NCBI GenBank assembly: GCA_032229885.1
Contig: JAVYAJ010000069.1
Location: 1 to 28,646 of the forward strand
Origin: Anammoximicrobium sp032229885
Lineage (GTDB): Bacteria; Planctomycetota; Planctomycetia; Pirellulales; Pirellulaceae
DNA length: 28,646 nt
Direction of reading: 5' to 3'
Part shown: one piece after another, positions 7,502-15,274 of the stretch
Layout of the letters: every line of letters starts with the position of its first letter
Numbering within the stretch: position 1 is the stretch's first letter
Translations under genes and position numbers: made by a program
The notes under the pieces: model-generated
Seen by the model: only the letters and a program-made list of their open reading frames with translations
What the model was told of the DNA's origin: nothing
The model's database searches: none

Positions 7502-7664
7502 GCTGAGATTTCAGCGCCTCGTCGTAGCGGCGAGAGGCATGACAGGCGAATCAGGGCGGATGGACACGGATGCGCTTCCAGCAGCCGTAACGGGGGAAGC
7601 CAGATTGACGCTCTGTCCGACTAAGGATCGTTCGATCATTTGTTGTCCGATCGTTTACTGGGAC

Positions 7665-7690
7665 GGCGTGGCGATTTGTCCCGCCACGCC
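7665..7690 (-). terminator. Terminator-like hairpin after the decarboxylase gene
   Basis: GGCGTGGCG and CGCCACGCC form a perfect 9-bp stem with an 8-base loop, 22 bases beyond the stop codon of the minus-strand decarboxylase gene. No T-run follows, so intrinsic termination is uncertain. Confidence 0.45.
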
Positions 7691-7711
7691 ATGGCCGATG
7701 TATGGACGCGA

Positions 7712-9058
7712 TCAGGCTCGAGCCGCTGCGCGGAGGATTGCGGACACGCTCCGTTCCACGTCGCGCTCAGTCGTCGCCCAGGACGACACGCTGATGCGGA
7801 GCGCCGTCTGGCCCTGCCAGGACGTCGTGTTGCACCAACACGCGCCATCCTCTTGGACGGCTTGGAACACGCGCTGGGTTTGGCTGTCGTCGCCGAACGA
7901 AACGAGCACCTGGTTCAGCGCGACCTCGTTCAACACGCGATGGCCGGCCTGCCGCAGGGCCTCGGCGAATCGGGTCGCATGCTGGCAAGTCCGCTCGATC
8001 AGGTCCGCAACGCCCGCGCGGCCCAGCGACCGGAGCGCCGCCCAGATCTCGATCCCCCGGGCGCGTCGTGAAGCCTCGGGCGAATATCTCCAGGGCTCGC
8101 GGCCGTCGCCCTGTGGCAGGTATCCGATCGGCGGCGCCATGGCTGCCTCGAGGGCCAGCGGGTCTCGCACGAAAACCAGCCCGCTGTCGTAGGGCACATT
8201 CAACCATTTGTGGGCGTCGGTCGCCCACGAATCGGCTTCAGCAACGCCGGCGGTCAAGTAGCGACGCGCTGGGGCGGCAGCCGCCCACAGGCCGAAGGCG
8301 CCGTCGACATGCACCCACGCGCCGGCGGCCTGGCTCGGCCGACAGATCGCCTCGGCCGGATCGAAGGCCCCCGTGTTCACGTGTCCGGCCTGCAGACAGA
8401 CGATCGCCGGTCCGCGGATCCGAGGCTGGGCATCGCTGCGCATTCTGCCCTGCGCGTCGACCGGAACGCGCACCACGCGGCGGTGGCCGAATCCCAGCAG
8501 GGCGATGGCTTTCAGCAGGGTGGGATGAGCCTGTTCGCTGACGATCACGCTTATCGGGGGCGCACCGACCAAGCCGTCGGCTTCGACGTCCCAGCCGTGC
8601 TTTCGTAGGACCGCGTGCCGCGCCGCCGCCAACGCGGTGAAGTTTGCCATCATGGCGCCGGTCACCAACGCGCCGGCGCACCCGTCGGGCAGTCGCAGCA
8701 GATCCAGCAACCACGGGATTACGATCTGCTCGATCGCCGCGGCGACCGGCGAGCTGGCGCGACACATCGCATTCTGGTCCCAGGCGCTGGCCAGCCAGTT
8801 TGCCGCCAACGCCGCGGGCAGACAGCCTCCGACCACGAACCCGAAATATCTTCCCCCGGCGCTGGCAGCCGTCGCGGGCGATCCGATCTCGTCCAGCAAC
8901 GCCAGCATCTCGGCCGGGTCTGACGCGTGATCGGGCAACGCGCCACCCAATTCCGCCAGCCGCGCCAGCGCCGCCGAACTGGGGAACGCGGGGCGCGTTT
9001 CGAGTTGCCGCAAATAAGCCGCGGCCCGCGCGGCGGCTGACCGAAGAAGATCGTTCAT
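7712..9058 (-). CDS. PLP-dependent group II amino-acid decarboxylase family protein
   Basis: The 448-residue product belongs to the pyridoxal-5'-phosphate decarboxylase family that includes aromatic L-amino-acid, glutamate and diaminobutyrate decarboxylases. The Schiff-base lysine is Lys284 in WATDAHKWLNVPYDSG. Other expected residues are His178 (SEQAHPT), which stacks on the cofactor, and Asp252 in VHVDGAFGLW, which contacts the pyridine nitrogen. The N-terminal GGRYFGFVVGG region and LVTGAMMANFTAL (131-143) also match the fold. The protein is cytosolic with no signal peptide. The ATG at 9058 has GAGG about 10 bases upstream. It is a single gene between two long gaps, with no transporter next to it, so the substrate cannot be inferred from context. 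Family membership is firm, substrate unknown. Confidence 0.88.
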   Translation of the reverse strand: MNDLLRSAAARAAAYLRQLETRPAFPSSAALARLAELGGALPDHASDPAEMLALLDEIGSPATAASAGGRYFGFVVGGCLPAALAANWLASAWDQNAMCRASSPVAAAIEQIVIPWLLDLLRLPDGCAGALVTGAMMANFTALAAARHAVLRKHGWDVEADGLVGAPPISVIVSEQAHPTLLKAIALLGFGHRRVVRVPVDAQGRMRSDAQPRIRGPAIVCLQAGHVNTGAFDPAEAICRPSQAAGAWVHVDGAFGLWAAAAPARRYLTAGVAEADSWATDAHKWLNVPYDSGLVFVRDPLALEAAMAPPIGYLPQGDGREPWRYSPEASRRARGIEIWAALRSLGRAGVADLIERTCQHATRFAEALRQAGHRVLNEVALNQVLVSFGDDSQTQRVFQAVQEDGACWCNTTSWQGQTALRISVSSWATTERDVERSVSAILRAAARA

Positions 9059-9307
9059 CCCATATCGCCTCGAAATCTGCGGGGCTGCACACGACGGCCG
9101 GCCGCGCGTCGCGCGGAACGAGGAACCGGGCGGGCTCTGCCGACCCCGCCCGCGTCACGGCGCTTGCTGTTCTGAAATGCGGTTTCGATCGGCCGTCCCG
9201 GCATGGCGTCCGATCTCGCACGCGGGCGCGGCCTGGCGCGGTCAATTTCTTAAACTACTACCGGTTCTGCTGTTGCGCGTTGGAGCGCAGATAGGCGCTG
9301 ATTGTGT

Positions 9308-9367
9308 TTGGCCGAAGGCCATATTCATGCGGGCCGCGGTGGCACGGTGAAGATGGCCTTCGGCCAA
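9308..9367. repeat. 15-base perfect inverted repeat
   Basis: TTGGCCGAAGGCCAT at 9308-9322 and ATGGCCTTCGGCCAA at 9353-9367 are exact reverse complements separated by 30 bases. Each arm also contains its own GGCC...GGCC partial symmetry. It lies in the divergent gap and could be a stem-loop, an operator pair or a repeat element. Confidence 0.65.
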
Positions 9368-9581
9368 GACGATTCCGGTCGTCCGTGCCGCGCAACAGCC
9401 TCGCAAAACCAATTCCGCCTAGACTCCGCGCTCTCCGGCTTTTGGCCGCGCCAGCCACAGTCTACCAGATCATCAACAGTTTCTCGCGTCGATTCTTTCT
9501 CCACGCAAATCAACGGGCGTACGTGCTGGCACGCATCCTCGGCGCCGCCACTGCGCTGCGGCGCCCGCAAAAAAAGTTGCC

Positions 9582-9610
9582 TTGACACACACCGCGGGAT
9601 GTCTCACAAT
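9582..9610 (+). promoter_or_regulatory. Promoter candidate for the MurE-like gene
   Basis: A perfect TTGACA (9582-9587) is followed after 17 bases by CACAAT (9605-9610), four of six consensus bases. Transcription would start near 9617, leaving a ~137-base leader that contains the AAGGAGG ribosome binding site at 9739-9745. Confidence 0.5.
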
Positions 9611-9753
9611 CCCCGCCGGTCTGTGGAGGGCGGTGCGAGCCGAGGCCCACGTGTCTCGCACACGCCGTCGCGGACCGCGGCGGACGGGAAGTCCGCCGGA
9701 ACGTGAACGGATGACATCTCTCGCCCGGCAGGTAAGGCAAGGAGGCCGAAGCC

Positions 9754-11292
9754 ATGCGTTCGAGCACCTCGACCCCGCGCGTCAGTCTGCGCGATCTCTT
9801 CCCGCAAGCTCGCATCGTCGGCGGCGCCGACATCCGCGTCTCGTCCTGCTGCGACGAAGCGCGCCGCTGCCGTCCCGGCGACCTGTTTGCCGCGATTCAA
9901 ACCGAGGCAACGGACGGTCCGACGCGGGTCGCCGAAGCCTTGCGACGCGGCGCCAAGGCGATCTTGGCCGAGCAATTGCTGCCGGTTCCCGTGCCCGTGT
10001 GCCTGGTGGACGATGGTCGCGAGGCCTTCGGCCGGCTGTGCCAGCGTCTGGCGGGCGATCCCAGCCAGCGGATGCGGACCGTCGGCATTTCGGGCACCAA
10101 TGGCAAGACCACGACCGCTTGGCTGCTGGACGCGATCTTCCGCGCGGCCGGCCAACGCAACGGGTTGGTCAGTTCGCTGGCGATCAGCGAGGGATTGGCC
10201 CGTACCGCTGCCCAGGGCGACACGCCACCGGCGGATCGTCTGGCCGAGCATCTGGGGCGGATGACGAGCCACAACTGTGATACGGCCGTGATCGAAGTCT
10301 CGAGCCGGGCGCTGGCCGAGCGGCGCACCGCCGGAGTCTCGTTCGACGTAGCCGTGTTGACGAACGTGCGTCGAGACCACCTGGACTATCACGGTTCGAT
10401 CTTCAACTATCGTCGCATCAAAGCGCGCTTGTTCGAACACTTGAAGCCTGACGGAGTTGCCGTCGTCAATGCCGACGATCCGGCCAGCCGCTTTGCCTTG
10501 GCGCACTTGGACCGCCCGACGCTGACCGTGGGGATGCACAGCCCGGCCGAGCTGACCGCGACGATCGTCGGACGCCACAGCGGCGAGCAGACGTTCCTGC
10601 TTCATGCCGGCGATGAAACCGCGGCCGTTCAGACGCGGATGATCGGCGACCATCACGTGTACAACTGTCTGTCCGCGACGGCCGTCGGTCTGCTGGCGGG
10701 CCTGGATCTGCCGACGATCGCGCGAGGCTTGGAAAGCGTTCAGACGATTCCGGGACGGCTCGAATCCGTGGCGTGCGGCCAGCCGTTCAGCGTCTATATC
10801 GACGCGGCCGGTTCTCCGGACACCCTGTCGATGGCCCTAAAAACGTTGCGGCGTGTCACGGCGGGGCGCGTGATCTGCGTGTACGGCGCGGCGGCGGACG
10901 GCGATCCGGCGCTGCGTCCCTTGCTGGGCCGCGTCGTTGAACGGACGGCGCACGTCGGAGTCATTACCGGCGTGGGGCCGCGCGGCCGACAATCTCTGCA
11001 GATCGCACACGACATCCTCGACGGCTACGACCGTCCGGCTCGCGCCCACGTGATGCCGAATCGGACGGCGGCGATCCGTTGGGCGTTGGCCGAGGCTCGG
11101 CCGGGCGACGCGGTGTTGATCGCTAGCCAAGGCGAACGGCCGTACCAACCGAGCCGGCGCGCTCCCAGCCTCTGCGACGACCGGCTGGTGGCCCGCCGCT
11201 GGCTGTACGAAGTCGGCTCGAAAATCGACTACGAGCAACCGTCTGCGCCGCGCGTGATTTCGTTCGCCGCGTGGCAGCCGGCGGCCAATTGA
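9754..11292 (+). CDS. Divergent MurE-like Mur ligase family protein
   Basis: Mur ligases add amino acids to the peptidoglycan precursor in the cytoplasm using ATP. The ATP-binding and central domains are well kept: GTNGKTTT (114-121), EVSSRAL (181-187), TNVRRDHLDYHGS (203-215), the likely carbamylated lysine Lys223 in YRRIKARLF, and GDHHVYNCLSA (298-308). The C-terminal domain is altered. MurE's YAHTPD reads AAGSPD (351-356), the DNPR motif that recognises diaminopimelate reads VGPR (407-410), and GKGHE reads SQGER (458-462). The family fold is clear, but a standard meso-diaminopimelate ligase is doubtful. Length (512) is normal. ATG 9754 has AAGGAGG at 9739-9745. It stands alone, with no other mur or division gene nearby. 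It may be a paralogue with another substrate. Confidence 0.8.
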   Translation: MRSSTSTPRVSLRDLFPQARIVGGADIRVSSCCDEARRCRPGDLFAAIQTEATDGPTRVAEALRRGAKAILAEQLLPVPVPVCLVDDGREAFGRLCQRLAGDPSQRMRTVGISGTNGKTTTAWLLDAIFRAAGQRNGLVSSLAISEGLARTAAQGDTPPADRLAEHLGRMTSHNCDTAVIEVSSRALAERRTAGVSFDVAVLTNVRRDHLDYHGSIFNYRRIKARLFEHLKPDGVAVVNADDPASRFALAHLDRPTLTVGMHSPAELTATIVGRHSGEQTFLLHAGDETAAVQTRMIGDHHVYNCLSATAVGLLAGLDLPTIARGLESVQTIPGRLESVACGQPFSVYIDAAGSPDTLSMALKTLRRVTAGRVICVYGAAADGDPALRPLLGRVVERTAHVGVITGVGPRGRQSLQIAHDILDGYDRPARAHVMPNRTAAIRWALAEARPGDAVLIASQGERPYQPSRRAPSLCDDRLVARRWLYEVGSKIDYEQPSAPRVISFAAWQPAAN

Positions 11293-11317
11293 GAGAGGTG
11301 ATTGGACCGGCCCGCGA

Positions 11318-11335
11318 GCCCGCCCGAAGGCGGGC
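11318..11335 (+). terminator. Hairpin after the MurE-like gene
   Basis: GCCCGCC-CGAA-GGCGGGC forms a 7-bp GC stem with a CGAA tetraloop 25 bases after the stop codon. There is no T-run after it, so the terminator call is moderate. Confidence 0.5.
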
Positions 11336-11660
11336 GATGGGAATTCAAAAGAACACGGAATTTCAACGTTTTCGCCCTTGTGCCAGTTCGAGATTCCCGT
11401 TATTTACTGTCTCGCTGAAAACGTAAACGACGACCCGTTTGACTGCGACCTGCGGAGGCGACCGACCGCGGCATCCAAGGCATCAACCGTCAGACAAGGA
11501 GCCATATCTCCCGCAACGAAACCACCAAAGCTTCACTGTTCGCTCCGTGTTTGCGGGAACACGGGGTGGCCCTCCCTCCTGGGTGGAAGCATTCAGTTCG
11601 CATCGGTAGTTTCTGGGTCAACTGCCTGTGCGGGCGCTTCGCGGTGAAGCTTACGACTGT

Positions 11661-11692
11661 GCGTCGGAGCGGCCTTCGGGTCGCTCCGACGC
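11661..11692 (+). ncRNA. Strong UUCG-capped hairpin upstream of argG
   Basis: GCGTCGGAGCG (11661-11671) and CGCTCCGACGC (11682-11692) pair perfectly. A G.U and two C-G pairs then close a UUCG tetraloop at 11675-11678, making an uninterrupted 14-bp stem. UUCG closed by C-G is a well-known very stable RNA loop. It is the first of two adjacent hairpins and could be a leader RNA, an attenuator or part of a dispersed repeat. Confidence 0.55.
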
Positions 11693-11703
11693 CAGGGATC
11701 ACG

Positions 11704-11741
11704 GCGAGGGTGAGACTGGCGATGGCCGGTTTCACCCTCGC
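11704..11741 (+). ncRNA. Second strong hairpin upstream of argG
   Basis: GCGAGGGTGA (11704-11713) and TCACCCTCGC (11732-11741) pair perfectly. The stem continues inward with seven more pairs (two G.U) to a GATG loop at 11721-11724, for 17 bp in all. It starts 12 bases after the UUCG hairpin and about 200 bases before the argG start. The sequence after it, TTCATTTTG, is only mildly T-rich. Confidence 0.55.
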
Positions 11742-11943
11742 TTCATTTTGCGCCCCGCTTGTAGCCCGCTCGGACGAACGTCAGAATAAGCCGTCCGAGG
11801 TCGCCTGCGGCGCCGAGCGTTTCGCGTCGCCCTCGCGGCCTTGCGCGCCAACGGCGCAGCCCATGCCCGCCGCCGCCCTCATTTTCCAGGCGGTCCGTCA
11901 CCCGATTCAGATTTGTCAATCGAACACGAAACGAGGATTATCC

Positions 11944-13158
11944 ATGTCAAGCTGTGTGCTCGCCTACTCGGGCGGATTGGACACGTCGGTCATTTTGAGC
12001 TGGGTGATGGAACAGGGCTACGACGTGCATGCCGTGTACGTGGACTTGGGGCAGCCCTGCGAGGATCGCGAGGCGACTCTGAAGAAAGCCCGCGACGCCG
12101 GCGCGGTCAGCGCGCGGATCGTGGACGCCCGCGAAGAGCTGTGTCGCGATTTTGCGTTTCCCGTGCTCCAATGGCAAGCCAAGTACGAGGGCGTCTACCT
12201 TCTGGGGACATCGATCGCACGGCCTCTGATCGCCAAAAAGTGCCTGCAGGTCGCCCGCGAGGTCGGGGCGAACACGTTTGCCCACGGGGCGACCGGCAAG
12301 GGCAACGATCAGTGCCGGTTTCAATTGGCCGCCGAGGCGCTCGAACCGGGCGTCCAGGTTCTGGCTCCGTGGCGCCGCCCGGCCTTTCGCGACCGCTTTC
12401 CCGGCCGCACCGAGATGATTGCCTACTGCGAGCAGCGCGGCATCCCGGTCAAGGCGTCCGCCGCCAAGCCGTACAGTTCCGACGAGAACTGCCTGCACAT
12501 CAGCTACGAGGCGGGCAAGCTGGAAGACCTGGCCGTCAACGGCGTCGAGCTGGTCGAGTTCGGGATGACCGTGTCTCCGCAGCAGGCGCCGGACGCCGTG
12601 GAAAGCGTTCGGATCGCGTTCGAGGCGGGCGTTCCCGCCGCAGTCGATGGCCAGCCGGGCAGCGCGGCGGAGATCGTCTTGCGGCTGAACGAGATCGGCG
12701 GACGAAACGGCGTGGGCCGGGTGGACATGGTCGAAAACCGGTTCGTGGGCATGAAGAGCCGCGGGGTTTACGAGGCGCCCGGGATGACGCTGCTGTACGA
12801 CGCGCTCCGCGTGCTCGAACAGATCACGCTGGACCGCGAGGTGACCCACCTGCGCGATCGCCTGGCGCCCGAGGTCGCGGAACTGGTCTACTATGGATTC
12901 TGGTACGCGCCGAAGATGGACGCGTTGCTGGCCTTGATCCGCCAGACGCACCGCCATGTGACCGGCGAGGTCTGCTTGAACCTGTACAAGGGCAATGTGA
13001 TGGTCGCCAGCCGACAGAGCCCGTACAGCCTGTACGACGAGGGCATCGCCACCATGGAAGGCGGCGGCTCGTACAATCAAGACGACGCCGAAGGGTTCCT
13101 GCGGATCCAAGGCCTGCCCGGCCGCGTCCAGGCGCGGATCACTCCGCGGACGTACTGA
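11944..13158 (+). CDS. argG: Argininosuccinate synthase
   Basis: ArgG condenses citrulline and aspartate with ATP to form argininosuccinate, the penultimate step of arginine synthesis, in the cytosol. The 404-residue length is typical. The N-terminal ATP loop AYSGGLDTS (residues 7-15), HGATGKGNDQCRF, the SSDENCLHISYEAGKLED segment and the C-terminal GNVMVASRQSPYSLYDE segment are all present. The usual HGCTGKGND carries Ala for Cys, a mild change. I chose ATG 11944 because the product then begins with SSCVLAYSGG as in other ArgG proteins; a weak ACGAGGA lies about 8 bases upstream. There is no argH or other arg gene nearby. Expression may depend on the structured ~650-base upstream region. Confidence 0.97.
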   Translation: MSSCVLAYSGGLDTSVILSWVMEQGYDVHAVYVDLGQPCEDREATLKKARDAGAVSARIVDAREELCRDFAFPVLQWQAKYEGVYLLGTSIARPLIAKKCLQVAREVGANTFAHGATGKGNDQCRFQLAAEALEPGVQVLAPWRRPAFRDRFPGRTEMIAYCEQRGIPVKASAAKPYSSDENCLHISYEAGKLEDLAVNGVELVEFGMTVSPQQAPDAVESVRIAFEAGVPAAVDGQPGSAAEIVLRLNEIGGRNGVGRVDMVENRFVGMKSRGVYEAPGMTLLYDALRVLEQITLDREVTHLRDRLAPEVAELVYYGFWYAPKMDALLALIRQTHRHVTGEVCLNLYKGNVMVASRQSPYSLYDEGIATMEGGGSYNQDDAEGFLRIQGLPGRVQARITPRTY

Positions 13159-13162
13159 GCCG

Positions 13163-13186
13163 CGCGGGCGTTGGCGTTCGCCCGCG
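13163..13186 (+). terminator. Hairpin after argG
   Basis: CGCGGGCG and CGCCCGCG form an 8-bp stem with an 8-base loop, five bases beyond the argG stop. No T-run follows. A perfect 16-base palindrome, CCGGCGCCGGCGCCGG, comes soon after at 13197-13212. Both lie in the convergent gap with the ABC permease gene. Confidence 0.5.
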
Positions 13187-13324
13187 GGATCACAACCCGG
13201 CGCCGGCGCCGGTGGGCGTGCGGCCGGCGGGCACGCGCCGCGACGTTTGGGCGGTCGTGTCACGGACAGCACGGGGCGTGCGCCTGGGGCGGGAATCCTG
13301 GATCCGCCGTCGCGCCGTGCCCTG

Positions 13325-15166
13325 TCATTCCTCGCCTGCCGTCTTGGATCGGCCCATCGCGATGTCGAACTCGTAGATCGCCGGAATCAGCATCGCGGCC
13401 GTCGTGAATCCATAGATCAGCACGGCCACCAGGAACACGGCCAGAAAGTGCTGTAACAGATAGCTGGTGATGCAGTAGAACGTGGCCAGTGGCAACAGCA
13501 GCGAGGCCGCTTGAATCGCCGCCGACGGATTGCGATAGCCGAGCGTCACGTACAGGCCCAGGCTGCCGCCCATGATGAAGGCGAGAAAGGGCGTCAACTG
13601 GGTCTGGAACGAGCTGCCGAACATGATCATGATCAACATGCAGGTCACCACGCCCAGGAACAGCAGAAAGACGACGCCCAAGCTGATCCCGATCGCCGAA
13701 CGCGAATTGGCGTAGTTCATCCCGCAGTGGATGCCCAGCATGTTCACAAACAGATACAATACGGCCATCGCCAGCACGACGAAGGTCAAGTTCTCGCCCG
13801 TCACCTCGCCGCGCCACCAGAGATAGCCGGCCAGCAGCATGGGCAGGACGACCATCTCCTTGGTCACCCAGAACACGCCGCCCAGTTTGCCGAAAATGAA
13901 TTCGCGGGGCGTCAGGTCGGTCACCAGCAGCAGGTCCAGCGTTTGCCCGTCGCGCTCGTTGGTGATCGAAGTCACCGCCAAGGCATTGACCAGAACCAGA
14001 CTGACCAGGCAGAACGGGGCCAGCGGAACGGCGCCGAGCGGAATCAGCGAGTCGGCGCGGGAGGCAGTCGAGCTGGGTCCGAGCAGGTGGTGCAATCCGG
14101 CCGCCACCAAAGCGAACAGAAACAAGTAGCCGAAGCGGATGATCAGCACCTTTCGCCCGTAGGCCCACGTACAGACCTCGCGCCACAGGATCGGGTTGTC
14201 CCAGACGTGCCGCGTAGGGGCCGAAGCTGTGCGGACCCGGGCGTCTACGTGTTCGGCGCGCGCCGCTTCGGCTGCGTCCACGTCTGCCCGAGAGGTACGC
14301 GAAGTGCAGTCGGCGTCGCCGACGTCCTTGATGTCCGCGCCGTCCGGAACGATCGGCCGCAATTCGCGCGACGGATTCCAGACACGAACACGGACGATCG
14401 CCCACAGATTCAACACCGCAGCCACGGCCACCGCGAACAGCGAAAATCCGCCGACCAAGCCGAACTGGCCGGTCTGGTCCACGAACCTGGGGCGGACCGT
14501 CGTCATGATCGCCGCGTAGGGGCTGAGCGTCGCCGCCCAGCGTTCGAGCGGCCACGCGCCCAGGATCCGATCCGGCGCGGCCGCGCCCAGCGCCTCCCAG
14601 ACGCCGATCCACGCGACCAGAATCAAGGCTGTCATGGCTAATGTTTGAAACGTCTTTTCACGCCACAGGGCCAGCGTCGACCCGAGGCTTCCGGCGGCCA
14701 GGACCGCGGCGACGGTCACCTCGAATGCCTGCACAACCTGTGTGAATGATACGCCTCCGAACAGCGGGATCATCATGAAGGCCGGCAAGGCAACCGCCAA
14801 CAGGGCAAACACGGTCAGCAGACTGGCGAACAGACGGCCCAGGACCAATTCCGAGTTCGTCATCCGCGTCATCAGCAGCAAGATCAACGTGCGGCGGTCC
14901 TTTTCCTGCGCCACCGCGCTGGCGGCGATCATCGCCGCGCCAAAAATGGTCACCGCCAGTTGCAGCGGCGCCATGATCCGGAACAATTCGGCGCCAAAAC
15001 GCGCCATGTCGCCGACATTCCGAATAATCTGCGTACCAGCGACGACCAGCCACGCCGTGCACATCAGGATCAACAACGCGATCACGTATACCGTGCGCGC
15101 GATGAACAGCCTGGGGCGGCGAGGCGCCAGAGCCAGCTCACGGTGGAAGATGGGGCCGAGCAGCAA
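13325..15166 (-). CDS. ABC-2 type transporter permease, two fused homologous halves
   Basis: This is a multi-spanning inner-membrane protein of the ABC-2 permease type (NosY-like, 'multi-copper enzyme maturation' class in older annotation). About a dozen hydrophobic segments are visible. The chain is internally duplicated: GPIFHREL (4-11) recurs as NPILWREV (324-331), and QEKDRRTLILLLMT (87-100) as NERDGQTLDLLLVT (403-416), each at an offset of ~316-320 residues. A hydrophilic linker (~262-320) joins the halves. The frame is open back to 16102, but that extension runs antisense through the sigma-factor gene. I chose the TTG at 15166, which gives the usual MLLGPIFHREL start and has GGAG eight bases upstream. 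No ATPase gene is adjacent, so its partner and cargo are unknown. It is divergent from the sigma gene and convergent with argG. Confidence 0.85.
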   Translation of the reverse strand: MLLGPIFHRELALAPRRPRLFIARTVYVIALLILMCTAWLVVAGTQIIRNVGDMARFGAELFRIMAPLQLAVTIFGAAMIAASAVAQEKDRRTLILLLMTRMTNSELVLGRLFASLLTVFALLAVALPAFMMIPLFGGVSFTQVVQAFEVTVAAVLAAGSLGSTLALWREKTFQTLAMTALILVAWIGVWEALGAAAPDRILGAWPLERWAATLSPYAAIMTTVRPRFVDQTGQFGLVGGFSLFAVAVAAVLNLWAIVRVRVWNPSRELRPIVPDGADIKDVGDADCTSRTSRADVDAAEAARAEHVDARVRTASAPTRHVWDNPILWREVCTWAYGRKVLIIRFGYLFLFALVAAGLHHLLGPSSTASRADSLIPLGAVPLAPFCLVSLVLVNALAVTSITNERDGQTLDLLLVTDLTPREFIFGKLGGVFWVTKEMVVLPMLLAGYLWWRGEVTGENLTFVVLAMAVLYLFVNMLGIHCGMNYANSRSAIGISLGVVFLLFLGVVTCMLIMIMFGSSFQTQLTPFLAFIMGGSLGLYVTLGYRNPSAAIQAASLLLPLATFYCITSYLLQHFLAVFLVAVLIYGFTTAAMLIPAIYEFDIAMGRSKTAGEE

Positions 15167-15274
15167 AGAACACGCTCCGTTTCGGGGATCAATACTCGCT
15201 GATAAACCGCGACAAAACCCAGTATCGCCCCAATAATAACGACTTTCCGCGCATCCTGGTAACTGAGTGCACGC

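Larger units (their letters stand above)
7013..7711. other. Long non-coding gap with repeat-like sequence
   Basis: About 700 bases separate the cpaA promoter from the 3' end of the decarboxylase gene. I see no gene; the overlapping ORFs are short or run into the antisense of the decarboxylase. The gap contains the long inverted repeat at 7406-7501, a hairpin at 7501-7516, the segment GGCGGATGGACACGGATG near 7565, and a terminator candidate at 7665-7690. Both the inverted repeat and the GGATGGACACGGATG string resemble dispersed bacterial intergenic repeats as I remember them. Confidence 0.5.
9059..9753. other. Non-coding gap between divergent decarboxylase and MurE-like genes
   Basis: No gene is supported in ~695 bases. 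The gap holds a perfect 15-base inverted repeat, TTGGCCGAAGGCCAT (9308-9322) and its complement (9353-9367), with a 30-base loop. It also has a promoter candidate at 9582-9610 that points to the MurE-like gene. ORFs in this gap are short and lack recognisable domains. Confidence 0.5.
11293..11943. other. Long non-coding leader region upstream of argG
   Basis: Around 650 bases separate the MurE-like gene from argG. An in-frame ATG at 11551 would extend argG by 131 residues, but these show no ArgG similarity, and ArgG normally begins with the SCVLAYSGGLDTS segment. Apart from the terminator at 11318-11335 and the two hairpins at 11661-11692 and 11704-11741, the region has a small stem GCTTC/GAAGC at 11636-11650. 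No recognised riboswitch could be assigned. Confidence 0.5.

Noticed and set aside
7559..7582. GGCGGATGGACACGGATG segment considered as a CRISPR or tandem repeat
   Set aside because: It occurs once here with no regular spacing; at most it is a fragment of a dispersed repeat.
7404..8192. 262-codon plus-strand ORF
   Set aside because: It starts in the inverted repeat and then runs antisense through the decarboxylase gene; no domain.
11551..11943. N-terminal extension of ArgG
   Set aside because: The extra 131 residues pass through two strong hairpins and ArgG normally starts at SCVLAYSGG.
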